Below, one piece after another: positions 8,425 through 17,105 of a stretch of DNA of 44,747 nt. Location of the stretch: the NCBI GenBank assembly GCA_002497025.1, contig DAMG01000041.1, forward strand, positions 1 to 44,747, written 5' to 3'. The notes below the pieces were generated by a model. That model was given only the letters and a program-made list of their open reading frames with translations. It was not told the DNA's origin and did no database searches. The DNA is from Euryarchaeota archaeon UBA126. GTDB lineage: Archaea; Thermoplasmatota; Poseidoniia; Poseidoniales; Thalassarchaeaceae. Each line of letters begins with the position of its first letter. The first letter of the stretch is position 1. A program made the position numbers and the translations under genes.

Positions 8425-8802
8425 TTAACCGAGATAAAAAACTAGAGCACACATCAATAACATGAGAGATGCGGGAGTCGCACGGCTTAGTGGATCTCCC
8501 TTTGTCCTCAGGTGACAAACGACAGCGCCTGCCATCAAGATACCCATTCCAACTGCGGCAAATTGCACTAATGAAGAATACCAAATACCCAAGATTAGCA
8601 GACTTGCAAGAGTCAATTTTGTTGCACCGATAACGTATACTGACCACTTTGGTAATCCGTATATTGCAAATTCTTCAACAATATTCTTTGCATTTCCAGC
8701 ACGGAAATTGGTTTCTAGCCTTGGTCTGAATATCCAAACTGCAATTATCACAACTGCGATAGTGATTTGTAGAACCATCACAAGTTCATCCATCATGGCC
8801 AT
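8425..8802 (-). CDS. DoxX-like small membrane protein
   Basis: A 125-residue protein with four hydrophobic segments, at roughly residues 6-24, 50-73, 77-95 and 106-124. Between the first and second is a polar stretch with KNIVEEFAIYGLPKW, then VIGATKLTLA. This arrangement fits the DoxX-like family (four-helix membrane proteins, PF13564). The biochemical role of that family is poorly defined. The gene lies 47 bases upstream of hel308 and 48 bases downstream of the thioesterase on the same strand. Two in-frame ATG codons (residues 1 and 3-4) make the exact start uncertain by a few residues. Confidence 0.7.
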   Translation of the reverse strand: MAMMDELVMVLQITIAVVIIAVWIFRPRLETNFRAGNAKNIVEEFAIYGLPKWSVYVIGATKLTLASLLILGIWYSSLVQFAAVGMGILMAGAVVCHLRTKGDPLSRATPASLMLLMCALVFYLG

Positions 8803-8850
8803 TAATTGAGCAACTTGGTGTATATACTCTTGTTCTGAGCACTTTACTTA

Positions 8851-9327
8851 CTAATTCCATCGATGGTATGCAGGATGCCCTTCTTTTACCGCAACGAATA
8901 GACCCTCTCCAATGGCACATATTTTTCCATCAGAGGTTAATTCCATCTTGACTTTGGCTCTATCATCAGCCAGTTCTATTACCTCTCCAGTTACTATTAT
9001 TTCATGTCCGAAAGGAGTTGGTCTACGGAGTTTGATGCTGTAATTGGCAGTAACTGTGCAAGGGGGTTCGACATCTCCAGATTGGTCCATGAGTGCAATC
9101 GCAGCGGTCCAATTACCATGACAATCCATCAAAGTTCCAATTATTCCTCCGTTTATCATACCTGGAAATGCTTGATGTTCAGCAGAGGGGTTAAACCGCA
9201 TTTCTAATCCATTTTCGCTCCTGAAGGAGTGTATACGTAGTCCTTCTGAGTTAGCCGGACCACAACCAAAACAGATGCTATTTGGAGCGTGTAACTCTTG
9301 AACAGACTTCCCCTTTACGGCACTCAT
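8851..9327 (-). CDS. PaaI-like hotdog-fold thioesterase
   Basis: A 158-residue single hotdog domain. The N-terminus has a CFGCGPANSEGL motif (residues 19-30), common in PaaI-type thioesterases, followed by the central helix segment FPGMINGGIIGTLMDCHG (residues 55-71), where Asn/Asp near the helix start are candidates for catalysis. Strands ANYSIKLRRPTP and EIIVTGEVIE complete the fold. It probably hydrolyses an acyl-CoA; the substrate cannot be told. It is divergent from the deacylase gene at 9432, with ~100 bases between them that must hold both promoters. Confidence 0.8.
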   Translation of the reverse strand: MSAVKGKSVQELHAPNSICFGCGPANSEGLRIHSFRSENGLEMRFNPSAEHQAFPGMINGGIIGTLMDCHGNWTAAIALMDQSGDVEPPCTVTANYSIKLRRPTPFGHEIIVTGEVIELADDRAKVKMELTSDGKICAIGEGLFVAVKEGHPAYHRWN

Positions 9328-9431
9328 TGTTCATCCGGCGCAATAAGCGGAATACAAGAATTACTCAAGAACAAACCAAAATTTCACTCAATCCTTGTAT
9401 GCTAATCCTCTTATTTGGTTGACTCCACAGA

Positions 9432-10799
9432 GTGGTATTGGTGGATTCCGAAGAGACACCTAAGTCATCGAAAAAAGGTGGCGGGAACTTTCGAGTTCCA
9501 AGGGCAAAGAGGCGGCGCCATCAGCCAATAAAGGTCTCAAATCAAATTCCAACGAGTCGAAGAAAAGAGATTGAGAAAGCATTGGAAGAGCCTAGCAGCA
9601 CTCCGAAGTCATGGTCTCGTACTAGTGGCTGGAAATCGCATCGAATTGGACGTAAGCTTGTGAAACCGGGAACAATTCGACAAATTGAGTACGACTTAAT
9701 GGACATAGAAATTGGTGAATCTTGGCCTATTCCAATTACTGTAATTCATGGTTCTCGGCCTGGGCCGGTAGTTACCCTAATCGGAGCACTTCACGGAAAC
9801 GAATTGGTTGGTCCGTTAGCATTGACTTACTTACAATCGCACGCAATCTTGGGAGAGGATAAGGCGATAGATCCCACCACGGTTGCAGGAACCATTCGGA
9901 TTATCCCAATTGTGAATATGCCGGGATACCGTCGTCGAAGCAGATACATGACTGATGGCAGAGACTTGAATCGTTTCTTCCCAGGCAAAGAAGATTCAAA
10001 CACAACTTCTAGGGTAGCAAACAGATTATGGAAAGAAATTTTCTCTAAATCTGACCATATTCTCGACCTACACACCGCGGCTCTGGGCCGTACAAATATG
10101 CCACAAATTAGGGCCAACTTGGCTAATCCAGCAAGTAATCGAACCGCCCGCTCCTTCGGAATCGAGGTAATTCTAGACAGTGAAGGTCCGAAAGGCTCCC
10201 TAAGAAGAACCGCTGATGGCCATGGAATTAGTTGTATTACCTACGAAGGTGGTGGTTCAGATGAAGCAGACCCTGAATCTATCCAGATTGCTATGTATGG
10301 AGTTCTGAATGTATTGAGGAGTTTGAAAGTGATTCCTGGTTATTCTAGTCGACCACGATTTCGACTACTCGCATCTGGTTCGGTATGGGTTCGCTCGGAC
10401 TATGGTGGTCTCCTAGATGTATTGACTCCTGCTGGCTCTTGGGTAGAGAAGGATGAATTGGTTGCAACTGTCTCGGACCCCGAACACCCGGGGGTTTCAA
10501 TGGAAATACGCTCACCCACAGATGGTCTACTGATTTGTACAGCAACGCATCCATTCGTAACTACTGGTACTCCAATAGGTCATTTATTGCCGATTTCAAA
10601 AGGAGTCAAGACCGTAAAGAGACGTTTGGATGATGAAGGTGTGCTAGTGTTAAGCGGAGCCGATGGAGAACCTCCATGGCGCGATGATGATGAAATCGAG
10701 GATATCTCGGTTGTAGGTGAATGGGAAGGTGGGTCACCAGATGCTGAGTGGGGTGAAAATCTTCCTTCGGCTGCCGAAGAAGAAGCGGATGAAGCCTGA
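9432..10799 (+). CDS. Succinylglutamate desuccinylase / aspartoacylase family deacylase
   Basis: A zinc carboxypeptidase-fold (M14-like) enzyme that removes acyl groups from N-acylated amino acids or related compounds. Zinc ligands are visible: H121 and E124 in GALHGNELVGP, and a histidine in DLHTA at about 214. DGRDLNRFFPG at ~175-185 is the substrate-binding DxxxNR motif. The C-terminal third forms the barrel-like domain (IRSPTDGLLI...GTPIGHL), followed by an acidic tail. The first ~85 residues are basic and not part of the family. The start is a GTG: 9432 is the longest frame, but a TTATTT box at 9412-9417 lies ~26 bases before the GTG at 9441, so a leaderless start there is possible. Confidence 0.78.
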   Translation: MVLVDSEETPKSSKKGGGNFRVPRAKRRRHQPIKVSNQIPTSRRKEIEKALEEPSSTPKSWSRTSGWKSHRIGRKLVKPGTIRQIEYDLMDIEIGESWPIPITVIHGSRPGPVVTLIGALHGNELVGPLALTYLQSHAILGEDKAIDPTTVAGTIRIIPIVNMPGYRRRSRYMTDGRDLNRFFPGKEDSNTTSRVANRLWKEIFSKSDHILDLHTAALGRTNMPQIRANLANPASNRTARSFGIEVILDSEGPKGSLRRTADGHGISCITYEGGGSDEADPESIQIAMYGVLNVLRSLKVIPGYSSRPRFRLLASGSVWVRSDYGGLLDVLTPAGSWVEKDELVATVSDPEHPGVSMEIRSPTDGLLICTATHPFVTTGTPIGHLLPISKGVKTVKRRLDDEGVLVLSGADGEPPWRDDDEIEDISVVGEWEGGSPDAEWGENLPSAAEEEADEA

Positions 10800-10802
10800 G
10801 TA

Positions 10803-13800
10803 TCATTCTTCTTCGGACAAATCCTCAACCATTACAGGAGTGGCATCGACTGTGACTACAGTTGATTGAAGCATCGGAACAGATTCTACCATAGGGGGGT
10901 TGTTATCACTGTGTTGACTCAGTAGATCGCTGAGATCAGGAGCAGATGGCAGTTCAACCGCTCGATGCTCGGGAGTAACGCCTAGTGGGTTTTGGTTAAC
11001 TTTGAATTCTGCATAGGCCTCAGCAATCATTCTGTTTTCTCTAATCTTCATTCCGGCAAATGCCACTCCTCCAACAAGCGTTAGAATAACGAAAAGAATA
11101 ACAATAATTCCGGAAGTAGAGCCTAAGAATGAGAATAGAGATTCAATCAAAGTTGGTGCTGGGACGTAGACTTCTACATCGACAGTCCATTGTAGCTTGG
11201 TTTCAAATCCAGAATCTGTTATTGTGAGATTTAGTTCTCGCAAACCACTGCGCTCAGAGCAAAGAATTTCTGCTAATTGCCAATCCTTCGATTTGCAATC
11301 GATTTCGTTTAGAATTAATGTCTGACCATTTTCACTCAAGTTGGCAGACAAAATTACCCCTTCCATCTCCCAGACCATTTCCTTACTAACAGTACTCGGG
11401 ATACTTCGAATATCTATACGAAGTGTATCATTTACAGAGTCCCAATTTGCGGTACTGGTTCTGCTAAGGGACGATTCGATTAAATCAACTCGATTCAAAG
11501 AATCATCGACAACATCGTTACAATCATCATCCCAACCATTCCATGTCTCAGTAGCATCTGGGTTGATTGTTTCAATCAAATCCTCACAATCTTCGAAGGC
11601 ATAGTAACCGTCTTCGTCACGGTCATGATCGAAGACCAATGGGTCTGAGCCGGTTTCTATTACTTCCTTGCCATCACTCATTCCGTCATCATCAGAATCT
11701 GAATCTGTTGGGTCTGTAGATAAATTATGGAACTCATCGTAATCCCATAGGCCATCTTGATCTGAATCAATAGTACGGAAGTCCTCGTCTACCTGATCAT
11801 CACAATCATTGTCCTTTGCGTCTAATGATTCTGCGAGTAGAGGAGCTCTATCAGCATCATCATCTTGGCAATCTTGGAACCAATACCAGCCGTCTCCATC
11901 ATCGTCAGGATCAGCCCAAAGTGGATTCGAGCCATACGTCTTTACTTCGAGCCCATCAGGTAATCCATCATCATCGGTATCGCCATCATAGGGATTACTT
12001 GTGACGTTGTGATATTCGTCATAATCATCTAATCCATCAAAATCGGAATCCAAATCCCAAAATCCATCGTCGATTACCAGGTCACAATCGTTGTCTTTGT
12101 TGTCTAACAATTCAGGCAGGGCTGGATTACGATATTCGTCTTCGTCGTCACAATCTAGGAACCAATGGTATCCATCTGCATCCGAATCTGGATCGTAAGA
12201 TAGAGGATTAGAGCCATAAGTTTCCACCTCGATACCATCCTCCAATCCATCATCATCGGTATCAGCATCTTCAAAATCTGTTCCATGGATGTGGTATTCT
12301 GGCCAATCCAACAGGCCGTCTGAATCTCTGTCTGTAAAATTGAAACCTTCATCAGTTAAATCATCACAATCATCATCAATTCCATTCAATCTCTCGTATG
12401 TGCCCGGATTAACATCTGGATTATTGTCGTTACAATCTTGGAAATGATAGAATAAATCATTGTCGGCATCGGGGTCGTAGTCCAGAGGATTAGTCCCCCA
12501 ATAATTTACTTCTAATCCATCTGAAAGTCCATCATTGTCGCTATCTGAATTCATAGGATTTGTTGCATAGTTGAATATTTCTTGCAGATCGGTCAATCCA
12601 TCAGTATCCGAATCACTCGCAAGAGGGTCGGTTCCATGAATCATAACTTCATCATAATCTGACAAGCCATCATCATCAGTATCGGCATCATAGGGGTCTG
12701 TGCCCCAAACTTGAGTTTCATTTTCGTCAGATAGTCCATCATCGTCATGGTCCCAATCATTATCCACTCCATGGAAAATCAGCTCCCAGGAATTCAGAGT
12801 TCCCATTCCTCCACTGGTGGAATCACGTACCTTTAGTGTCCAAAGGCCCATGCTCGATTCACCCCAATGGTGAACTGTGTTGAATAGCCAATCAGAATAG
12901 TCGTCGTTACTATCGCCGTTACTTACCGCCAACCAGGATTCAGTTCCATCTGGTGATTGTAATACAATGTCTAAGTCACCACGGTATGTATGGTTGATGT
13001 CTACAATAACATCTACACTTTCTATCGACAGTTCGGTGTTTACAGTGATTGGAAATTCACTCCAAGACTGATTTCCATCAGGGATATCGAAGTCAGGTAA
13101 ATATGGGCCATAGGTTGAGTTAATTTCCTGATCTAGAGTTGTCCAATTCAACGCCATGGACACTGCCGCTCCGGCATCTACTGCACCGAATCCATACTTG
13201 TGAGAGACATCGTGACCTGCTCCATTAGTGTTCCAAGAAGAATCGTTAGGGTCATTCATTCGTGAAGTATGGACTAAAATTTCCTGAACGTCTCGCCAAG
13301 TCAAAAATGGATTTGCATCATACATTAGGGCGATTACTCCGGCTGCTAATGGTGTGGCGCTGGAGGTTCCTCCGAATGTGTGGGTCACATTTCCGCTACC
13401 GTTGTAACCTCCACTTCCTACTATGTCGGTGGTGGTTATTCCCTCACCATCGCCATTTGAGTGAGCTGCAACGAGGATATTTGCACCAGGTTCCGCATAG
13501 TATGATTGTTCTCCTTCGTGAGAGATTGCGGTTACTGCAATGGTGAATCGGCTGTTTGCATAACCATCTTTGTTGGCATCATCATCACTTCCTAACCCAT
13601 TACCTGCAGCCCATGTGATGGAATTACCCAACCCTTTCCTTCCATTGTAGGCATCTTCCTCAAAAGCAGCTAAAGTAAGTGGGCCTGGTCCTGATAGTGT
13701 TTCGCCATCATCTGAGGGGCCCCAAGAATTTGAGTAAATATCGATATCATCGTTTTCAAAGGATAATGCATTGGCTTCTGTGCTGTCGCCAGACCAACAT

Positions 13801-14567
13801 GCGATTAAGGTAGAACCACCTAATGTGGCTTCCCAAGCCGCTCCTGAAACATATAGTGAGTTATTTCCAACCGCTGCGGCTACACCTGCAGCAGACGTAC
13901 CATGACCATTCCAGGAACTTGGCGCGGGATCACTATCGTCGTTACACCAGTCGTAGGAGTAGTTAGCATCGTAGTTATCGATAATATCGGGATGTTGGTG
14001 GTCTAAGCCATCGTCAACGATACTGATTACTACACCTTCACCACGATAATTGTCCCAGACATCTGTGGCATTGATATCTTCTCCACTCAGTCCTGATGTC
14101 TGACCCGTATTTTCAAGATGCCATTGTGAAGAAAACTCTGGATCATTGGGATTATCTCTTGGAAATTGTTGGCGCTCCACTAATGGCGAATAAGATTCTA
14201 TATGACCAATTTCAACCAACATTTCAAGTTCGTCAATAACCTCTAATGGGTCATCAAAATACCAAATATAAGCCCCTCTTAGGATGGGTGCAGGTTCCAC
14301 GGATTCTGGCTTTGCTAAAGTCAACGGCTGCTTTTCCAAAGGGATTTGGGTTACAATCAACCATTGGTTGGTTTGGGATAGTTCTTCAAAGGTGTATTGA
14401 TTGAGATTCTCTACTCTGTCGAAGGCCAATTGAACCGCTTTGGAGTAAGTTGGTAGGATATTCTCTCCACTCACTTCAAAGTCAATATTGTTATTTTGCC
14501 CTTCACCAATCGTTGCCACGACAGGTGATACAAGCATCAGAACAAGGAGCATCGCTATCGTACGCAT
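10803..14567 (-). CDS. Secreted kexin-like subtilase with P-domain and calcium/MopE repeats, membrane anchored
   Basis: An extracellular serine protease of about 1254 residues. It has a signal peptide (MRTIAMLLVLMLVSPVVA), a propeptide-like region, then the S8 catalytic triad: Asp in SIVDDGLDHQHPDI (~182), His in WNGHGTSAAG (~219) and Ser in FGGTSSATPLAAG (~401). A P/homo-B domain follows (~485-596, with TYRGDLDIVLQSPDGT and WTLKVRD), as in kexin/furin. Residues ~600-1025 are thrombospondin type 3-like repeats (DxDxDGLxD) alternating with four MopE-like cysteine motifs. A transmembrane segment near 1145-1170 and a cytoplasmic tail end the protein. I chose ATG 14567 because it opens the signal peptide; the frame extends to ATGs at 14612 and 14627, and a TATA-like stretch at 14630-14641 could support 14612. 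Confidence 0.88.
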   Translation of the reverse strand: MRTIAMLLVLMLVSPVVATIGEGQNNNIDFEVSGENILPTYSKAVQLAFDRVENLNQYTFEELSQTNQWLIVTQIPLEKQPLTLAKPESVEPAPILRGAYIWYFDDPLEVIDELEMLVEIGHIESYSPLVERQQFPRDNPNDPEFSSQWHLENTGQTSGLSGEDINATDVWDNYRGEGVVISIVDDGLDHQHPDIIDNYDANYSYDWCNDDSDPAPSSWNGHGTSAAGVAAAVGNNSLYVSGAAWEATLGGSTLIACWSGDSTEANALSFENDDIDIYSNSWGPSDDGETLSGPGPLTLAAFEEDAYNGRKGLGNSITWAAGNGLGSDDDANKDGYANSRFTIAVTAISHEGEQSYYAEPGANILVAAHSNGDGEGITTTDIVGSGGYNGSGNVTHTFGGTSSATPLAAGVIALMYDANPFLTWRDVQEILVHTSRMNDPNDSSWNTNGAGHDVSHKYGFGAVDAGAAVSMALNWTTLDQEINSTYGPYLPDFDIPDGNQSWSEFPITVNTELSIESVDVIVDINHTYRGDLDIVLQSPDGTESWLAVSNGDSNDDYSDWLFNTVHHWGESSMGLWTLKVRDSTSGGMGTLNSWELIFHGVDNDWDHDDDGLSDENETQVWGTDPYDADTDDDGLSDYDEVMIHGTDPLASDSDTDGLTDLQEIFNYATNPMNSDSDNDGLSDGLEVNYWGTNPLDYDPDADNDLFYHFQDCNDNNPDVNPGTYERLNGIDDDCDDLTDEGFNFTDRDSDGLLDWPEYHIHGTDFEDADTDDDGLEDGIEVETYGSNPLSYDPDSDADGYHWFLDCDDEDEYRNPALPELLDNKDNDCDLVIDDGFWDLDSDFDGLDDYDEYHNVTSNPYDGDTDDDGLPDGLEVKTYGSNPLWADPDDDGDGWYWFQDCQDDDADRAPLLAESLDAKDNDCDDQVDEDFRTIDSDQDGLWDYDEFHNLSTDPTDSDSDDDGMSDGKEVIETGSDPLVFDHDRDEDGYYAFEDCEDLIETINPDATETWNGWDDDCNDVVDDSLNRVDLIESSLSRTSTANWDSVNDTLRIDIRSIPSTVSKEMVWEMEGVILSANLSENGQTLILNEIDCKSKDWQLAEILCSERSGLRELNLTITDSGFETKLQWTVDVEVYVPAPTLIESLFSFLGSTSGIIVILFVILTLVGGVAFAGMKIRENRMIAEAYAEFKVNQNPLGVTPEHRAVELPSAPDLSDLLSQHSDNNPPMVESVPMLQSTVVTVDATPVMVEDLSEEE
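11490..12770 (-). repeat. Tandem ~94-residue composite repeats inside the subtilase
   Basis: Four protein-level modules, each made of two or more DxDxDGxxD calcium loops ending in GTDP or GSNPL, and then a MopE-like unit (DCNDNNPDVNP...NGIDDDCDDLTDEGF type). The cysteine-rich units begin near 12335-12440, 12058-12155, 11776-11875 and 11490-11600, a spacing of about 280 bases. The first is preceded by extra calcium loops. DNA identity between modules is only moderate, so the duplication is old. Confidence 0.8.
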
Positions 14568-14647
14568 GGGTCGACTTCGATGTTGTAGGGGTTTTAGCCG
14601 TTGCCGATGCATGGGTGGTAAGCGCATCGCCTAAAATTACTAATTAA

Positions 14648-15907
14648 TCAGTTGTTTTGATTATATTCCGATATAGCATGATGAACTTCATCATCATCCA
14701 TCAATCGGCGCTGATTTTTGGCCACCTCAAACATATGAGCGACTAAATCGTCATCTGCTTGGTAACCATTTTCTTCCAGCCACCAGATAATGTTTGAACG
14801 CCCACTCATATGTCCAATTCGGATAACCTGCTTGAGGCCATAATCTTGAGCAGGCACTCCTGAATATACACGATCTGCTAACCAATTATCCCCCTTTTTC
14901 ATAGCCTTGATTACCGCGCTAGCATGTACTCCAGTACCGGTTTCAAAGGCATCCTCACCAAAGACAGGATAATTCCGAGGAAGAGCCACTTCGACATACT
15001 CATGCGCCTTTTTCATGTATTCATTTAGGGCAGTTAAGTCATTTTCGATAACTCCCATCAGTGAGAGATTGACTAGGGTTTGATCTAGTGGAGCATTCCC
15101 AGCTCTTTCTCCTACACCCAATGCAGTTCCGTGAATTACATCCGCCCCAACTTCAACAGCCGCGAGGTTGTTTGCAACACCCAATCCTCTGTCTTGGTGA
15201 CCATGCCAATTGACTTCGATATCTCTGCGTTTTACTCCTGCGTCAGGAATAACTTCGTCTTGAATAAAAGTGAGCAATTTTCGTACTCCATTAGGAGTCA
15301 CATGGCCACAGGTGTCGCAAACACAAATTCTGTCGGCACCCAATTCTATTGCTCTAGTGTAAACAGCCTTGATTTCTTCCGGCTTTGAGCGGGTGGTATC
15401 CTCAGTAACAAACATCACAGGGATATCGTTGTCAACCGCAAAGGTAACCGCTTTCTCTGCCGTACTTAGGATTCGTTCCATAGTCCAACCTTCTGCAAAT
15501 TGTCTGATGGGACTTGTTCCGAGAAATGCACTTGCCTGAATCTGCCGCTCGTGCTTGGCTTGCAAATCTACCAGCGGTTCGATATCTCCTACAACGGTCC
15601 GAACAGCACAACCTGGTCTCAAATCGTAACCATTCTCGCCCATGTGGGTGAGCATTGAATCTATGTGACTGACATGAAATGGACCAGCTCCGGGAAGGCC
15701 AAGGTCCACTTTCTGAATTCCTAGCCTCTCCATATAATCAATTAATTCGATTTTCTGTTCTATAGTTGGATTACGCGCACTCGGGCTTTGTAGCCCGTCT
15801 CTCAGGGTTTCATCATCGAACCAAACATCATGTGGGTGGTTAGCAGAATCGCGTTTTATTTCGTAGTCTATGATGTTCCAATCATAGATGAGTTCTCGCT
15901 CATTCAT
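14648..15907 (-). CDS. LeuA/homocitrate synthase-family Claisen enzyme (DRE-TIM)
   Basis: A 419-residue TIM-barrel enzyme of the 2-isopropylmalate/homocitrate/citramalate synthase group, which condense an acyl-CoA with a 2-oxo acid. Catalytic segment FDDETLRDGLQSP is at residues 30-42, the metal-binding WHGHQDRGLG near 235, and the family signature GVGERAGNAPLDQ near 272. The C-terminal allosteric LeuA dimer domain is missing, as in homocitrate and short isopropylmalate synthases, so the substrate cannot be assigned. The loop reads RDGLQ, as in HMG-CoA lyase, rather than the usual RDGEQ. The start at 15907 is supported by GGAGG at 15915-15919, seven bases upstream; the frame also reaches 16021 but would overlap ctaB by 40 bases. 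No other leu or lys genes are near. Confidence 0.8.
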   Translation of the reverse strand: MNERELIYDWNIIDYEIKRDSANHPHDVWFDDETLRDGLQSPSARNPTIEQKIELIDYMERLGIQKVDLGLPGAGPFHVSHIDSMLTHMGENGYDLRPGCAVRTVVGDIEPLVDLQAKHERQIQASAFLGTSPIRQFAEGWTMERILSTAEKAVTFAVDNDIPVMFVTEDTTRSKPEEIKAVYTRAIELGADRICVCDTCGHVTPNGVRKLLTFIQDEVIPDAGVKRRDIEVNWHGHQDRGLGVANNLAAVEVGADVIHGTALGVGERAGNAPLDQTLVNLSLMGVIENDLTALNEYMKKAHEYVEVALPRNYPVFGEDAFETGTGVHASAVIKAMKKGDNWLADRVYSGVPAQDYGLKQVIRIGHMSGRSNIIWWLEENGYQADDDLVAHMFEVAKNQRRLMDDDEVHHAISEYNQNN

Positions 15908-15981
15908 TCTCGACCCTCCGGCCGCTTGATGCGTACCACGGCCGTCGAACAGGCGGGCAGGCGTTTGAGGATTTCCTGAAT

Positions 15982-17067
15982 TCAGGCTGAAATCTGCGAT
16001 GAAGACGCTTTTGAGTTCCATTCATCCCTAGCAATCATTGTAGCCGCCAATACTGCTCCTAAAATTGATCCTTGTAAACCAGCACTTGCAGTAACCACAA
16101 TTGCAAACATCAGGGCGAGATATATCATTGAAACAAAGAAAGAGCGAGCCGCGGTAGGGATTCTTCCAGAAGCAGTACGAGGCTCATTTGTGTCGATCAT
16201 GAATACTGTTCTGGCATACCACAAAGTGGCAATAATCGAAGTCCAACCAAATACATGGTAGATTGTATCATACCTATCCATTCCGCCCATAGCGATGGGT
16301 GCAAATACTGCTAGAATAAGCAAGAAAATAGAGTATACCTTCATTTCTATAAGAGTTCTTCTTGCACCTTTAACTCCAGGCATCATTGGAATTCCAACCG
16401 AGTTGTATTCCTCCGAACGATATAGCGCCAATGCCCAGAAATGAGGTGGAGTCCATAGGAAAATTAGCAAGAGGAGATACCAAGGCATCAAGCTCCCCAA
16501 ATCAAAAATTGAAATTGCAAAATCTTCTACTGAATCTAGATTGATAGTTAAGTCGCCTACTGCAGTAGCCCAACCGATTACTGGTGGAGTTGCACCAGCT
16601 AAACCTCCGATGACTATGTTTTGAACTGAGGTTCGCTTAAGCCAGATTGTGTAAATGAAGACATAGAATAGGATACTAAATGCAGCCCAAAAAGCAGCTA
16701 CTTGGTTAGCAAATTCAAGGAACCAGACAACTCCCGATACCGAAATGAAGATTCCAAAAATCAGTGCTCCATTTGCACTCACAGTACCAGTTGGTATCGG
16801 CCTTTTTGAAGTCCGTTGCATAACTGGATCAATATCTCTATCGTACCACATATTGATTGCATTAGCGCCTCCTGCTGTAAGATAGCCTCCAACGAAAACA
16901 ATCGCCATGGTACGAATGGATTCATTCCAATCCATATCAGAGAACCCCGATGCTTCAAGCAAATCGTGAGATATTACCGCACATAGTGCGGTAATCTGCA
17001 GAAGAACAACTACTCCTGGCTTAGTTAGAGTGAGCCAAGCCTTAGCCGCACTCCCGGTATCTCCCAT
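15982..17067 (-). CDS. ctaB: Heme O synthase (protoheme IX farnesyltransferase)
   Basis: Adds a farnesyl group to protoheme, giving heme O, in the membrane. The 361-residue product is a UbiA-family protein with about nine hydrophobic helices. The first polar loop holds the family motif NMWYDRDIDPVMQRTSKRP at ~72-90 (NxxxDxxxD, binding Mg-diphosphate), and the second loop has FLWTPPHFWALAL followed by YNSVGIPMMPGVKG, specific for CtaB/CyoE rather than other prenyltransferases. It lies 38 bases after ctaA on the same strand, so the two act in sequence: heme O here, heme A by ctaA. It therefore implies an aa3-type oxidase elsewhere in the genome. Confidence 0.95.
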   Translation of the reverse strand: MGDTGSAAKAWLTLTKPGVVVLLQITALCAVISHDLLEASGFSDMDWNESIRTMAIVFVGGYLTAGGANAINMWYDRDIDPVMQRTSKRPIPTGTVSANGALIFGIFISVSGVVWFLEFANQVAAFWAAFSILFYVFIYTIWLKRTSVQNIVIGGLAGATPPVIGWATAVGDLTINLDSVEDFAISIFDLGSLMPWYLLLLIFLWTPPHFWALALYRSEEYNSVGIPMMPGVKGARRTLIEMKVYSIFLLILAVFAPIAMGGMDRYDTIYHVFGWTSIIATLWYARTVFMIDTNEPRTASGRIPTAARSFFVSMIYLALMFAIVVTASAGLQGSILGAVLAATMIARDEWNSKASSSQISA

Positions 17068-17105
17068 AGCACATCCTTAGGGCGTGTACGCTTCAATTCG
17101 ACTCA

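Noticed and set aside
10580..10828. Minus-strand frames over the acidic tail of the deacylase, rich in Ser/Pro/His
   Set aside because: Antisense shadow of the Asp/Glu-rich tail; no start signal and no family.
11809..12004. Plus-strand Ser/His-rich frames opposite the calcium repeats
   Set aside because: Antisense of DxDxDG codons gives Ser/His/Ile runs; these are shadows.
15908..16021. N-terminal extension of the LeuA-like enzyme starting at 16021
   Set aside because: It would overlap ctaB by 40 bases, is not conserved in the family, and GGAGG at 15915-15919 supports the start at 15907.
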